From Enterobacter sp. SA187 (GTDB lineage: Bacteria > Pseudomonadota > Gammaproteobacteria > Enterobacterales > Enterobacteriaceae): 64,000 nt of DNA. Every line of letters starts with the position of its first letter. The first letter of the stretch is position 1. Location: positions 1 through 64,000 of the forward strand of contig NZ_CP019113.1 in assembly GCF_001888805.2 (NCBI RefSeq), written 5' to 3'. The notes under the pieces were generated by a model. That model was given only the letters and a program-made list of their open reading frames with translations. It ran no database searches and was not told the DNA's origin. The translations under genes and the position numbers were made by a program. This document shows positions 15,107-24,651 of this stretch, piece by piece.

Positions 15107-15354
15107 AGATTGTGCAGTTTGCTAGTGGCTACACCATAAATGTGAGCCTTAGCAAAAATCTAGCTCCGATAAAGAAAGTTTTCTTCACGTTATGGTCTTT
15201 GGAAATAAAGAAGGTGATATGTACCGATATGTATATTTCTAATGTATAACAAGCTATCAGTTCTTTTTCTCGTTGACTTATCTAAGTTGCAGTTGAATTA
15301 GCGAGTGAATACATTTACGATTATAAGATTAAATAATTAATATCGGTGATTTTT

Positions 15355-16176
15355 ATGTATAATCCAAAAGTTATAGAACACCTGCTCATTTTGTGGTCAT
15401 TTTTCGAATGGTTATGGTCATTATTTGACATAAAACTTTTAACTTTCTTCGCTGCCGGATTCACCATTTATTTTGGATATCAAAAAACATCAAAAAAAGT
15501 TTGCATATCATATTCTATAAGCAGCAGTAGAATTTATGATTCACATATACCAGCAATAATAATATCTAATAAAAGAGATAATTCAATATCAATATCTAGA
15601 GTTGAAATGGACATCAATAATAAAGGAAAGTTGACCTTGGTTGATTTTGAAACACCTATTCTTTTAAAAGGGTATGAAACTCAGAAAATAGACATCCCAA
15701 AATACAGCAACTTACGTTTACATGGTGAGTTAGTCAATATAGAACTGCTCGAGACAATTTCATTCACCATAATAACAACAGGGGGGTGTAAAATAAATTG
15801 TGACATTGAGAGCCATATAACTGAACCCGTACAAAACATGATAACAAAAGGAGTCTATAAACTTAATGAAATAACACTAACAAGCAGGATGATGTATATA
15901 TTTTTCTATAAGATAGGCGCTCAAGAAAAACATTGCATTATAGATACAGGGCATTTCTTTAATGAAGAAAATCCATTCCACTTTAATTTCCTGAGAGATA
16001 TCAATGAAGACATCCTCATTGATGCAATATTACGTTACGGCTATCACGAGCGCTTTGAAAATTATATGTGCTTTAAAATCAACGAAAACTTAAATTCTGA
16101 CATGGTGTTTAATAAAAGCCAAGTCGATAGCATTAAAGATACCGTTACTGATAAGAATCAATTGAATAATTCCTAA
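15355..16176 (+). CDS. Hypothetical membrane-anchored AT-rich prophage protein
   Basis: 273 residues from the ATG at 15355 (a GTG at 15346 is possible). There are two hydrophobic N-terminal segments (about residues 8-24 and 27-43) then a cytoplasmic or periplasmic beta-rich domain to about residue 150 and a more helical C-terminal part (GHFFNEENPFHFNFLRDI). No family is recognised. Composition is far more AT-rich than xis/int, and the gene sits just before xis, a common place for accessory genes such as superinfection exclusion or defence proteins. That role is only a guess from position. Confidence 0.6.
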   Translation: MYNPKVIEHLLILWSFFEWLWSLFDIKLLTFFAAGFTIYFGYQKTSKKVCISYSISSSRIYDSHIPAIIISNKRDNSISISRVEMDINNKGKLTLVDFETPILLKGYETQKIDIPKYSNLRLHGELVNIELLETISFTIITTGGCKINCDIESHITEPVQNMITKGVYKLNEITLTSRMMYIFFYKIGAQEKHCIIDTGHFFNEENPFHFNFLRDINEDILIDAILRYGYHERFENYMCFKINENLNSDMVFNKSQVDSIKDTVTDKNQLNNS

Positions 16177-16212
16177 CATGAATAAGCCGGTTGCAGCCGG
16201 AGTGGAGAAACT

Positions 16213-16419
16213 ATGCTGAACCTCGATTGTGTACCAATCTCGACTTATTGCAAAGAAACTGGCGAGTCGCCTGAGGCCATAAACAAGCGTATACAGCGTG
16301 GCGTTTGGCTGGAAGGCGTTCAGGTGCTGAAAGTGGAAGGCGTTAAGGAAAGATGGATAGATCTTAGTGAGGTCGCTAAATGGGCAAGACAGAATCGCCA
16401 CAACTTCCGCGCGGCGTGA
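16213..16419 (+). CDS. xis: Excisionase (DUF1233 type)
   Basis: 68 residues starting MLNLDCVPISTYCKETGESP, a winged-helix excisionase-type protein with EAINKRIQRGVWLEGVQVLK and a final WIDLSEVAKWARQN. It directs integrase towards excision by bending DNA at the attachment site. It overlaps the integrase gene by 40 bp, so both are translated from one mRNA. Confidence 0.88.
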   Translation: MLNLDCVPISTYCKETGESPEAINKRIQRGVWLEGVQVLKVEGVKERWIDLSEVAKWARQNRHNFRAA

Positions 16420-17558
16420 CCGTAAGGAAACACAGCCAGGGAGAAACGATAAATATAACTTTCACATATAAAGGGGTTAAGTGTCGTGAACCCCTTTCCA
16501 ATCTGGAAGTGAACAGTAAAAACCTCAAATATGCCGAGCGGGCACTGGGCGAAATCCACAATAAAATTGAGCGCGGTACCTTCGTATATGCTGAGTATTT
16601 TCCGCGATCAGCACGATTAAAAATATTCGGTAATGCTGCTGCCGGTAAAACTGTCAAAATGTACCTTGATGAATACATTGGCATATGTGAAACGCGAAAA
16701 TTATCACCTTCAACGATCGGTGGTTATAAAAAATGCCGGAGTGCACTGGCAGCCTTACATTCATTCCCGGCCAGTGAGTTGACTCCAGCTGCAATGAAAG
16801 CCTGGATACAAAGCAGGACTACAACGCTGAAAACCATACGCAATCAGCTGTCGTTTCTGCGTTCTGCGCTTGATGAAGCCGTTACCGATGGCGTACTGCA
16901 AATTAACCCAGTATCTCTGGTAACGGCATCGCGATACCAAAGTGATAAAACAAGTGCTGACAGCGATTACATTGTCGATCCGCTTTCCCCCGCAGAGGTG
17001 GATGCTCTTTTGTCTGCCGCTGGCAACAAGCAATGGGAAAATCTGTTTATGTTCGCCATTCAGACTGGGTTACGCAGCTCAGAACTCTGCTCGCTGCGCT
17101 GGCGCGATATCGACTTTATCGGCAAAACGGCGCACGTGCAGAGCGCGAGCGTTGTCGGCGTTATTAAGGGAACCAAGACAAAAGCTGGAACCCGTAAAGT
17201 CGAGCTCAACGATCCGGCTATGGCGGTACTCGCGTCCCAGAAGTCCTTCACATTCATGAAAGACGCGACCATCTTTGAGGATCCGAAAACAAATAAGCCA
17301 TGGGCGAGCGCCGATGCAATACGAAAAAAAGCATGGGTGCCCACCTTACGTAAGGCAGGGATCCGGTACCGAAATCCGTACCAGACCCGGCATACTTTTG
17401 CGACTCGTCACATCAGCCAGGGGGCTAACCTTTTCTGGCTCGCTGGACAGATGGGGCATAAAGGACCCGAGATGCTTTTCAGGCATTACGGATCCTATCT
17501 GAAGGAGTACGACGGCAACACCGAGAAAAGACCAAAGCTGGTCAGTGGCGGGACGTAA
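16380..17558 (+). CDS. int: Tyrosine recombinase integrase, ssrA-targeting prophage
   Basis: 392 residues. There is an N-terminal arm-binding domain (residues 1-65), a SAM-like core-binding domain (about 75-175) and a catalytic domain (180-380). Catalytic residues visible are the Arg of TGLRSSELCSLRW, the H-x-x-R of RHTFATR, a His in GHKGPEMLFRHY and the final Tyr in that motif. It is placed 70 bp from the ssrA-type attachment site, with xis directly upstream, so it is the enzyme that inserted this prophage. Confidence 0.95.
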   Translation: MGKTESPQLPRGVTVRKHSQGETINITFTYKGVKCREPLSNLEVNSKNLKYAERALGEIHNKIERGTFVYAEYFPRSARLKIFGNAAAGKTVKMYLDEYIGICETRKLSPSTIGGYKKCRSALAALHSFPASELTPAAMKAWIQSRTTTLKTIRNQLSFLRSALDEAVTDGVLQINPVSLVTASRYQSDKTSADSDYIVDPLSPAEVDALLSAAGNKQWENLFMFAIQTGLRSSELCSLRWRDIDFIGKTAHVQSASVVGVIKGTKTKAGTRKVELNDPAMAVLASQKSFTFMKDATIFEDPKTNKPWASADAIRKKAWVPTLRKAGIRYRNPYQTRHTFATRHISQGANLFWLAGQMGHKGPEMLFRHYGSYLKEYDGNTEKRPKLVSGGT

Positions 17559-17631
17559 AAGGAGCCGTGAAGGAGCCGCAGAAAAATATGCGTTGTATAA
17601 GATATTATATTTCAGCCGCTTAAAGAAAAAC

Positions 17632-17663
17632 GGACACGGGTTCAACTCCCGCCAGCTCCACCA
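17632..17663 (+). other. attR: 3' end of ssrA (tmRNA) duplicated by integration
   Basis: The sequence from 17632 to 17663 ends GTTCAACTCCCGCCAGCTCC then ACCA, which is the T-arm, acceptor and CCA end of enterobacterial tmRNA. No rest of ssrA precedes it, so this is the copy left at the far side of the prophage; the intact gene should be at the other end, left of the window. It is 73 bp after the integrase stop codon. Confidence 0.88.
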
Positions 17664-18068
17664 ATCATGATTGGACAGTGCAAGGACAGCACCTTGAAAA
17701 ACAGGAAGTTAGGTGTCACGGTAGGACTCTGACCAGACAGTAACGTGACCTAAAAGGATACGCAAAGGAGCCACGGCTCCCAAGTGACAAAAAAGCCCGC
17801 TGATGCGGGCTTTTTTTATAGCAGATTAAGCCTTTTCGCGCTGTTATGAACATTTCTAATTTGCGATAGCCTCATCCAACACGTATAAGATTTATCGCTC
17901 TCACACCTGAAGGGTAGGTCACTTTCTCCGTATCTTTATCGATGTTAAGCTTTCCTCACCAGCACCACAGATTTTCTAAACTTGTCTTTGAAAATCGTTA
18001 CCGTACCGTTCTACGCTGAGATGATGTGCATAAGAGGAGAGGTGTTACCCTCTCCTTCATGTTGCCTG
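17664..18068. other. Junction region after attR, no gene
   Basis: No protein gene is seen in these 405 bases. Right after attR there are short repeats of the GGAGCC type, which also occur at the integrase end (17561-17578), possibly debris of an earlier element at the same site. A terminator lies at 17789-17817. A stem GGAGAGG/CCTCTCC at about 18036-18057 lies just past the RND pump stop codon and may be its terminator on the minus strand, though it has no clear T-tract. Confidence 0.5.
17789..17817 (+). terminator. Rho-independent terminator
   Basis: AAAAAAGCCCGC-TGAT-GCGGGCTTTTTTT is a perfect bidirectional terminator, possibly for the integrase or the former ssrA-side transcript. Confidence 0.88.
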
Positions 18069-21000
18069 TCAAAATCTTGTTTTTTTCCTGATTTTATCAA
18101 CGAGCGACAATACCGTGACAAAAAAGACAGGAACAAAAAATATGGCTAATAACGTCCCGGTCACCATGCCACCGAATACCCCTGTGCCTATTGCCTGTTG
18201 GGTTGTGGCACTGGCACCCGAAGCCAGCATGAGCGGAACAACCCCCAGGGTAAATGCCAGCGATGTCATCATGATGGGCCTTAAACGCATTCGCGCGGCT
18301 TTCACGGTGGCATTAAGAAGGTTCTCCCCCTCTTGCTGGAGCTGCCGCGCAAATTCCACGATCAAAATAGCGTTTTTCGCTGACAGACCGATGATAGTAA
18401 TCATGCCTACCTTAAAGAAGGCGTCGTTGGGCATCCCTCTAAGATAGACGGCAATTATCGCCCCAATCAGACCCAACGGAACGACAAGCATAACTGAAAC
18501 CGGTATCGACCAGCTTTCATACAGAGCCGCCAGCACAAGGAAAATGACCAGCATTGACAGAATCATCAGCATCGGCGCTTCTGAAGCTGACTGCTGCTCC
18601 TGAAGAGATTGTCCGGTCCATTCGATGGCAAAACCTGGTGGTAAATCGGCAGCGATTTTTTCTATTTCCGCCATCGCATCGCCACTTGAATAACCCCAGT
18701 TAGGCCATCCTGTGACGCGGAATGCCGGATATCCCTGATAACGAACCAGTTGCACAGGTGAACTTTGCCACACTGGGCGAACAAACTCAGACAGGGGCAC
18801 CATTCCACCATTTTTATTACGGACATTCAGCGCTAATATTTCAGATAGCTGCATACGAGCTGATGCTTCAGCCTGCACAATCACCTGCTGAATGCGCCCC
18901 TCGTTAGGGAAGTCATTTACGTAACTTGAGCCGAGGGCGCCGGACAGCGTCTGATTTATTTCATTAAATGATATGCCCATTGCTTCAGCTTTAGGTCTGT
19001 CTATTTTAAGGCTGATCCCCATACCATCTGGCAGACCGTCCATATAAACTCCATATAAAGCTTTGCTCTGACCCGCCTTTTCCAGGAGCATATTAAGAGC
19101 CTTCACCAGTTCCGCATACCCGTGACCGGACCGGTCTTCGAGTCGGAGGGTAAAGCCCGAGGACGTACTTAGCTCAGATATGGCAGGCGGCAGCAGGCTG
19201 GTAATGGTTGCCTCAGGAATATCACCCAGCTCATTTTGTACGTTTGTCACTTCGTTTTGCGCCGTAGCGCCGTTACGCTGATCCCAGTCTTTCAGCGTTG
19301 TAAATGCCATGGCAGAGTTTGTACCCGCGCCGGAGAAGCTGAAACCCAGTATTGAAACATTACGTTCAACGCCCGGACGTTCCATAACGAGCTTCTCATA
19401 TTTCTTCACGACGGCTTCAGTACGCTCCATCGTGGCATCCGCCGGAAGCTGTACCGAGGTGATGAAGTAACCCTGATCTTCCTCAGGCAGGAACGAAGAC
19501 GGCAAAAACTTAAAAGCGAAAAAGAGAACGCCACATAAGACCATATAAATAAGCGTCATCCTCCCGGTTTTACGTATGACACGGGTTACGCCATTTTCAT
19601 ACCGTCCCGTAAGGCGATCAAACGTTCTGTTAAACCAGGAAAAAAAACGGTTCTTTTTATGAGAGTCGGCCGTAACGGGTTTCAGCAAAGTCGCGCACAG
19701 TGCCGGCGTTAAAGTGAGAGCCAGAAACGCTGAAAACAGAATAGAAACCGCCATCGAAAGCGTAAACTGACGATAAATTACCCCGACCGAACCTGAGGCC
19801 AGTCCCATTGGCAGAAAAACAGCCGTCAGAACTAATGTGATGCCGACTACTGCTCCGGTGATCTCCTTCATGGCTTTAATCGTCGCGTCCTTAGGCGATA
19901 ATCCCTCTTCAGCCATCAGGCGTTCGACGTTCTCAACAACAACAATGGCGTCATCCACTATGATCCCTATCGCCAGAACCATGCCGTACATTGTCAGAAC
20001 GTTGATGGAAAATCCCGCAAGCATCATTACGGTAAAGGTGCCGAGCAATGCTACGGGTGCGACGATGGCAGGAATAAAGGTATAGCGAACGTTCTGAAGA
20101 AAGAGATACATCACCAGGAAAACAAGCACCATCGCTTCAACAAACGTATGCACAACTTTCTCAATCGAGATTTTTACGAAGGGTGAAGTATCAAAAGGAA
20201 TGGAATATTCCATTCCTGACGGGAATGATTTTGCCAGCTCCTGCATTCTGGTTTTAACCGCATCAGATGTCCGTACCGCATTCGCGCCTGGTGAGAGCTG
20301 AATGGCAGCCGCCGTTGAGCCATGTCCGTTTTCTCTGATGGCAAACGCATAGGACTGTAAACCAAGTTCAACCCGGGCCACATCCCCCAGCGTAACGCGG
20401 GAGCCGTCAGGATTCGCCCTGAGGACGATTTTACGAAATTCCTCTGGCGTACCAAGCTGACCGTTGACGTCCAGCGGATAAGCTGTCATCTGATTAGCAG
20501 TTGAAGGCGAGTCGCCCAGTTTACCGGGTGAGACCTGAGCATTTTGCTCTGTAATTGCCGTATTAATATCGCTGACGGACAGCTTATATGAGATGAGTTT
20601 CGAAGGATCGACCCATATACGCATGGCTTTCTCCGAGCCAAACGCCTGAATCTTACCAACACCATCGATACGACGTAGCTCGTCAGTAATTTTTCTTGCA
20701 AAGTAATCACTCAGGTCTGCTTCGCTGAACTTACCCGTCGGAGAGTTCAGGCCAACCATCATCAGGAATCCAGAGGAGGCAGCCTCCACGCTTAATCCGT
20801 TCTGGCGAACAGCCTGTGGAAGCCGTGGCTCCACAACTTTAATCTGATTCTGAACGTCTACCTGTGCGAGCCGAATATCAGTCCCTGGTTTAAATGTGAC
20901 GGTGATTGTCGCTACCCCGGACGTGTCACTGGTTGATTCATAGTAAAGCAGATCATTAACGCCAGATAATTCACGTTCAATCAATGAAATCACCGACTCA

Positions 21001-21179
21001 TTCATGGTCTGAGGGGTGGCGCCTGGATAGGTGACCGTAATTGACAGGCTAGGTGGCGCAACGGATGGATACTGAGCGACCGGAAGTTGTGGGATTGCAA
21101 TCACACCCAAAAGAATTATAAAAAGCGCAATGACCCATGCGAATATTGGTCTGCGTATAAAGAACTGAGACATCAGCAT
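18069..21179 (-). CDS. RND multidrug efflux pump, AcrB/HAE1 family
   Basis: 1,036 residues, normal for AcrB-type inner-membrane pumps. It starts MLMSQFFIRRPIFAWVIALF; the proton-relay Asp pair is in GIIVDDAIVVVENVERL (TM4, about residue 405), and the C-terminal half repeats the fold with GLSAKNAILIVEFA. It takes up drugs from the inner leaflet and periplasm and exports them with a periplasmic adaptor and an outer-membrane channel. The adaptor gene lies 27 bp upstream in the same operon. No TolC-like gene is nearby, so host TolC is the likely partner. It resembles chromosomal AcrB paralogues rather than AcrB itself. Confidence 0.92.
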   Translation of the reverse strand: MLMSQFFIRRPIFAWVIALFIILLGVIAIPQLPVAQYPSVAPPSLSITVTYPGATPQTMNESVISLIERELSGVNDLLYYESTSDTSGVATITVTFKPGTDIRLAQVDVQNQIKVVEPRLPQAVRQNGLSVEAASSGFLMMVGLNSPTGKFSEADLSDYFARKITDELRRIDGVGKIQAFGSEKAMRIWVDPSKLISYKLSVSDINTAITEQNAQVSPGKLGDSPSTANQMTAYPLDVNGQLGTPEEFRKIVLRANPDGSRVTLGDVARVELGLQSYAFAIRENGHGSTAAAIQLSPGANAVRTSDAVKTRMQELAKSFPSGMEYSIPFDTSPFVKISIEKVVHTFVEAMVLVFLVMYLFLQNVRYTFIPAIVAPVALLGTFTVMMLAGFSINVLTMYGMVLAIGIIVDDAIVVVENVERLMAEEGLSPKDATIKAMKEITGAVVGITLVLTAVFLPMGLASGSVGVIYRQFTLSMAVSILFSAFLALTLTPALCATLLKPVTADSHKKNRFFSWFNRTFDRLTGRYENGVTRVIRKTGRMTLIYMVLCGVLFFAFKFLPSSFLPEEDQGYFITSVQLPADATMERTEAVVKKYEKLVMERPGVERNVSILGFSFSGAGTNSAMAFTTLKDWDQRNGATAQNEVTNVQNELGDIPEATITSLLPPAISELSTSSGFTLRLEDRSGHGYAELVKALNMLLEKAGQSKALYGVYMDGLPDGMGISLKIDRPKAEAMGISFNEINQTLSGALGSSYVNDFPNEGRIQQVIVQAEASARMQLSEILALNVRNKNGGMVPLSEFVRPVWQSSPVQLVRYQGYPAFRVTGWPNWGYSSGDAMAEIEKIAADLPPGFAIEWTGQSLQEQQSASEAPMLMILSMLVIFLVLAALYESWSIPVSVMLVVPLGLIGAIIAVYLRGMPNDAFFKVGMITIIGLSAKNAILIVEFARQLQQEGENLLNATVKAARMRLRPIMMTSLAFTLGVVPLMLASGASATTQQAIGTGVFGGMVTGTLLAIFFVPVFFVTVLSLVDKIRKKTRF

Positions 21180-21206
21180 TTCCCGTAGTAATAAGTCATT
21201 ACGAAG

Positions 21207-22337
21207 TTAATTTTTTATAACGTCAGACTGTGCAATCACTTCGGCACCATCCTGAAGTTTGTCCTGACCTTCAATGACGATTTTGTCTCCCGCTTTGAGG
21301 CCGGCCGTTACAGTGATGCCTTTTTCAGTTTGTTCTCCGGTCTGGATCTCAACGCGCCTGGCTTTATTCTCGTGCCCTACTATCCATACGGTAGTTTTAT
21401 CATCCGCCCTGCTAAGGGCCTGTTCAGGTACAACCAGCCCTTCCTTTTGGATGAGCCGCGTGATTTTTAGCTTAACGAACATTCCAGGCAGCAGGATCCG
21501 CTGCGGGTTCTCTGCTTCTGCCCGGAGTACAACATCACCGGTTTCGTCATTGACGCTGATACCTGAGAACAGGAGTCGGGCAGCGGTTTCATATGACTGG
21601 CCTTTATCATCAAGAACATCTGCAACAGCGCCAGACTGGCTAGCCGGATCAGTTTCAACCGCCTGATAAATTGTACGAAGCTCCTGAGCTGGTACCCGGG
21701 CATCTACATAAACACGATCAAGTTGCTGAATAACCGCCATTGCTTGCGTATCACCGGGACTGACCAGTGCCCCTTCCGTAATGAACTCCTGGTCAATACG
21801 TCCGCTTATCGGTGCCTTTACCGTCGCATAATTCAAATCCAGTCTTTTCCGGTTAAGTGACGCCGTCGCTTCTGCGAGATCTGCTGCTGCCTGCGCGCTG
21901 CTGGCTTTTGCATCTTCAAGATCCTGTTGACTAATCGCTGCGCTTTTTTGTAATTGTGCGAATCGACTTGCCCGCTTACTCATCTGCTGATAGGTGGCCT
22001 TTGCCTTTGCAACTGCTGCATTAGCCATTTCGACATCTGCCTCAAACGGCGCTGCATCAATCTGAAACAGTGGCTGACCCTGTAGTATTTCCGAACCCTG
22101 TCTGAAAAGTCGCTTTTGAATTATGCCTCCCACCTGCGGGCGAATTTGTGCGGTTTTCACCGCAGAAACCCGGGCAGGGAATACACGTGTGGAGTAAATA
22201 TCTTCAGCATTAAGTATTTTTGTCACTACTTTGGTTTTAACTGGTACTGGATCCGTTTCGTTCGACTCTGACGAATCACAACCGGTGATAAATCCCAGGC
22301 AAAACGTCGTGTAAATGGCCAGTTTCCTGATATTCAT
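21207..22337 (-). CDS. RND periplasmic adaptor lipoprotein (AcrA-like)
   Basis: 376 residues with a lipobox ending at Cys20 (LGFITGC), so it is an inner-membrane-anchored adaptor. Domain order is typical: a beta-barrel/lipoyl half (TAQIRPQVGGIIQKRLFRQG), an alpha-hairpin (about residues 100-165, AVAKAKATYQQMSKRASRFA), the second lipoyl half (YATVKAPISGRI) and a membrane-proximal domain. It links the RND pump to an outer-membrane channel. It lies between the MFS gene and the RND gene with short gaps. Confidence 0.92.
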   Translation of the reverse strand: MNIRKLAIYTTFCLGFITGCDSSESNETDPVPVKTKVVTKILNAEDIYSTRVFPARVSAVKTAQIRPQVGGIIQKRLFRQGSEILQGQPLFQIDAAPFEADVEMANAAVAKAKATYQQMSKRASRFAQLQKSAAISQQDLEDAKASSAQAAADLAEATASLNRKRLDLNYATVKAPISGRIDQEFITEGALVSPGDTQAMAVIQQLDRVYVDARVPAQELRTIYQAVETDPASQSGAVADVLDDKGQSYETAARLLFSGISVNDETGDVVLRAEAENPQRILLPGMFVKLKITRLIQKEGLVVPEQALSRADDKTTVWIVGHENKARRVEIQTGEQTEKGITVTAGLKAGDKIVIEGQDKLQDGAEVIAQSDVIKN

Positions 22338-22384
22338 AATGAATTTCCGATTTAATCAATGAAATAAGTGCGATGCAGCCATCA

Positions 22385-23878
22385 TCAACTTCTGAAGGCA
22401 TTACCAGGTTTGAAAATAAAGAAAGTCAGGATCATCAACATCGTCAGAATCAACGATGCCGACTCAAGCATGACAGTATGGGAATGCATGAAAGCTGAAG
22501 AAGCAGCTTTAAGAAGATCTTCCCTGGAGGCTTCATCGAGGTGGCGCGAGATCGCTAAAGCTTCGCTAAACGATTTACTGGCTGAGGCATAAATATCCCG
22601 CGGCAAGTTTTCCGGAAGGCGAACAGTCGCGGAATAGACGCCAGCCAGTACGGATCCGAAAACAGTAATTCCCAGCCCCGTCCCCAGTTCGTAGGACATG
22701 CCTTCAAGTGAACCTGCAGAGCTGGCTTTGTCTGCTGGTGCAGCCGTCATAATCGCTGAGGAAGAGGCCATTAAAGCGACAGTATCGCCTGCCCCAAGAA
22801 CCACCATCCATGTCCAGGCTTTTGCAGTCTGGCTAACGAAATTAACATCTGACAATACATAAAGACTGATAGCAGAGGCAGCAAGTCCGACCATAGCGAC
22901 ACTTTTAACCCCAAAATGGTTAATCAGATAACCAGCGACCGGTCCAGCAAGACAACTTGCCAGCATTAGCGGCATCATATATAGCCCGGCTTGCACCGGA
23001 GTGAAACGGTGAACGAACTGTAACTCCTGAGAAATTACAAGCTCAAAACCAACCAGCGTAATCATTGAAACCAGAGCCAGAATCACGCCAGCAATGATAT
23101 TCCGCTTTGTCAAAAGCCCCGTGTCGAGCAGTGGGGAACGAGAAACCATCTGGATAGTAATGAAACAGCCGAACAAAACCAGTCCGACCAAAAACAGATA
23201 GACAGATAAAAGAATCGGGTTGCCATGGTTAACCAGACTTTTCGTGGCATAAATTAATATCAGCAACGCACTCATTAACAGGAGCCCCTGAAAAAGATTG
23301 ACAGGCTGGCGAATGTCGCCTTTTTCGTCTGGTAAAGTTTTGGAAATTAAAAAAATTACTATCATTACTACTGGAATATTGATCAGAAATACTGCACCCC
23401 AGTAAAAATGACTAAGCAGCACTCCCCCCACCAATGGCCCGGCTAAAGCACCGCCGGTACCGACTGTTGTCCAGATACCCAGTGCCATATTGCGATCTTT
23501 CTCATCCACATAATTTCTGCGCACTGCAGCGAGCGTCGCAGGCACAATCATCGCAGCACCAACCGCAAGAAGTGCGCGGGTAGCTATAAGTATTTCTGGC
23601 GTATTCGCACAGGCAGCAACAGTCGAGGCAATACCAAAAACCAGGCTTCCGTAAATCGCCATTTTCCTGTAGCCGATACGATCTCCAAACGCCCCCATAG
23701 GTAACAAAAGAGCAGCCATTACGAGGGGATAAATATCCATAATCCACAGCAACTGATTATGCGAGGCCTGGAGTTGCGTGCTGAGAACGGGAGCAACAAC
23801 GTAAAGAATAGTGGCATCGATCGAAACAGGTAAGTACATGATAATCACTACTAAAAGTACGTACCATTTGCTTTTCAT
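22385..23878 (-). CDS. MFS drug exporter, SmvA-like (DHA2, 14 TM)
   Basis: 497 residues, about 14 membrane segments. It begins with a short N-tail and the SmvA-like signature VDATILYVVAP-type segment (SIDATILYVVAPVLSTQL), LLWIMDIYPLVMAALLLPMG and the loop GDRIGYRK (motif A). The Salmonella and Klebsiella SmvA proteins export methyl viologen and cationic biocides such as chlorhexidine and quaternary ammonium compounds. Here it is the first gene of an operon with an RND adaptor and pump, an unusual combination. Regulation is probably by the divergent TetR protein through the palindrome at 23910-23955. Confidence 0.88.
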   Translation of the reverse strand: MKSKWYVLLVVIIMYLPVSIDATILYVVAPVLSTQLQASHNQLLWIMDIYPLVMAALLLPMGAFGDRIGYRKMAIYGSLVFGIASTVAACANTPEILIATRALLAVGAAMIVPATLAAVRRNYVDEKDRNMALGIWTTVGTGGALAGPLVGGVLLSHFYWGAVFLINIPVVMIVIFLISKTLPDEKGDIRQPVNLFQGLLLMSALLILIYATKSLVNHGNPILLSVYLFLVGLVLFGCFITIQMVSRSPLLDTGLLTKRNIIAGVILALVSMITLVGFELVISQELQFVHRFTPVQAGLYMMPLMLASCLAGPVAGYLINHFGVKSVAMVGLAASAISLYVLSDVNFVSQTAKAWTWMVVLGAGDTVALMASSSAIMTAAPADKASSAGSLEGMSYELGTGLGITVFGSVLAGVYSATVRLPENLPRDIYASASKSFSEALAISRHLDEASREDLLKAASSAFMHSHTVMLESASLILTMLMILTFFIFKPGNAFRS

Positions 23879-23909
23879 GCTGTTACTACCTTATAAAAAA
23901 TTAAGATAT

Positions 23910-23955
23910 GGACATGTGTTCAAGTTGAATTTATAGTGAACTTGAACGAATGTCC
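23910..23955. promoter_or_regulatory. Long palindromic operator between the MFS and TetR genes
   Basis: GGACATGTGTTCAAGTT (23910-23926) and AACTTGAACGAATGTCC (23939-23955) form an inverted repeat with 15 of 17 pairs, with 12 bp between. It lies in the 108-bp divergent promoter region, where TetR-family repressors bind. It probably controls both directions. Confidence 0.75.
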
Positions 23956-23986
23956 AGATTGAGTGCAAAAAGGAGTCAAAACTACC

Positions 23987-24583
23987 ATGTCTTATCTCAG
24001 TCGTGATGTGAGACGTCAGATGATCCTGGAAACTGCAGTAAAAGTTGCGTATGAGGAAGGGTTATCAGCTATGACGGTAAGAAGAGTTGCTCAGGAGGCT
24101 GAGATAGCTATAGGGCAAATTCATCACCATTTTTCATCAGCCTCCGATCTGAAGGCCGAAGCTTTTAAACTCTCGGTAGATCAGGCTCTGAAACATATGT
24201 ATGAAGCGGGTATAAAGGAAAACGCCAGCTGCCTGGATATGCTTCACTGGTGCCTTTTCGTCGAGAATCATGAGGATGCGCATCACTACAGTAAATTATG
24301 GAAAGAAGCCGAAGTTTATTCTTTTCATGATGAAACGATGCGTAAAGCATTTGGTATGGTGGTCAGACAATGGCATGAAGCCATTATGAATCTTCTTGAA
24401 AAAGGAGCCTCAAACGGAGAGTTCAAATATACCAGGCCTAAAGAATTAATAGCGTGGGATTTTATCGCTTATTCTCATGGCCTGGATGGGATACTCAGTC
24501 TGGGAATCGAAGGTTTTGGGTACCAGGAGTATATTGAAAATACAGAAAAATTTATCAGAAGTCAGATTGATATAGATAAATAA
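23987..24583 (+). CDS. TetR-family repressor of the efflux operon
   Basis: 198 residues from the ATG at 23987, chosen for the AAGGAG at 23969-23974; a GTG at 23963 would add eight residues. The N-terminal HTH (residues 8-50) has VRRQMILETAVKVAYEEGL and a recognition helix region AQEAEIAIGQIHHHF. The C-terminal ligand domain is all-helical. It is divergent from the SmvA-like gene, like SmvR with SmvA in Klebsiella; loss of that repressor raises biocide tolerance there. The ligand is unknown. Confidence 0.9.
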   Translation: MSYLSRDVRRQMILETAVKVAYEEGLSAMTVRRVAQEAEIAIGQIHHHFSSASDLKAEAFKLSVDQALKHMYEAGIKENASCLDMLHWCLFVENHEDAHHYSKLWKEAEVYSFHDETMRKAFGMVVRQWHEAIMNLLEKGASNGEFKYTRPKELIAWDFIAYSHGLDGILSLGIEGFGYQEYIENTEKFIRSQIDIDK

Positions 24584-24651
24584 TTAGGTATCGATCGACT
24601 AAGTTTTTTAACAAAATAAATATAAGCTGGAATTTTTTGGCAAGGTACAGT

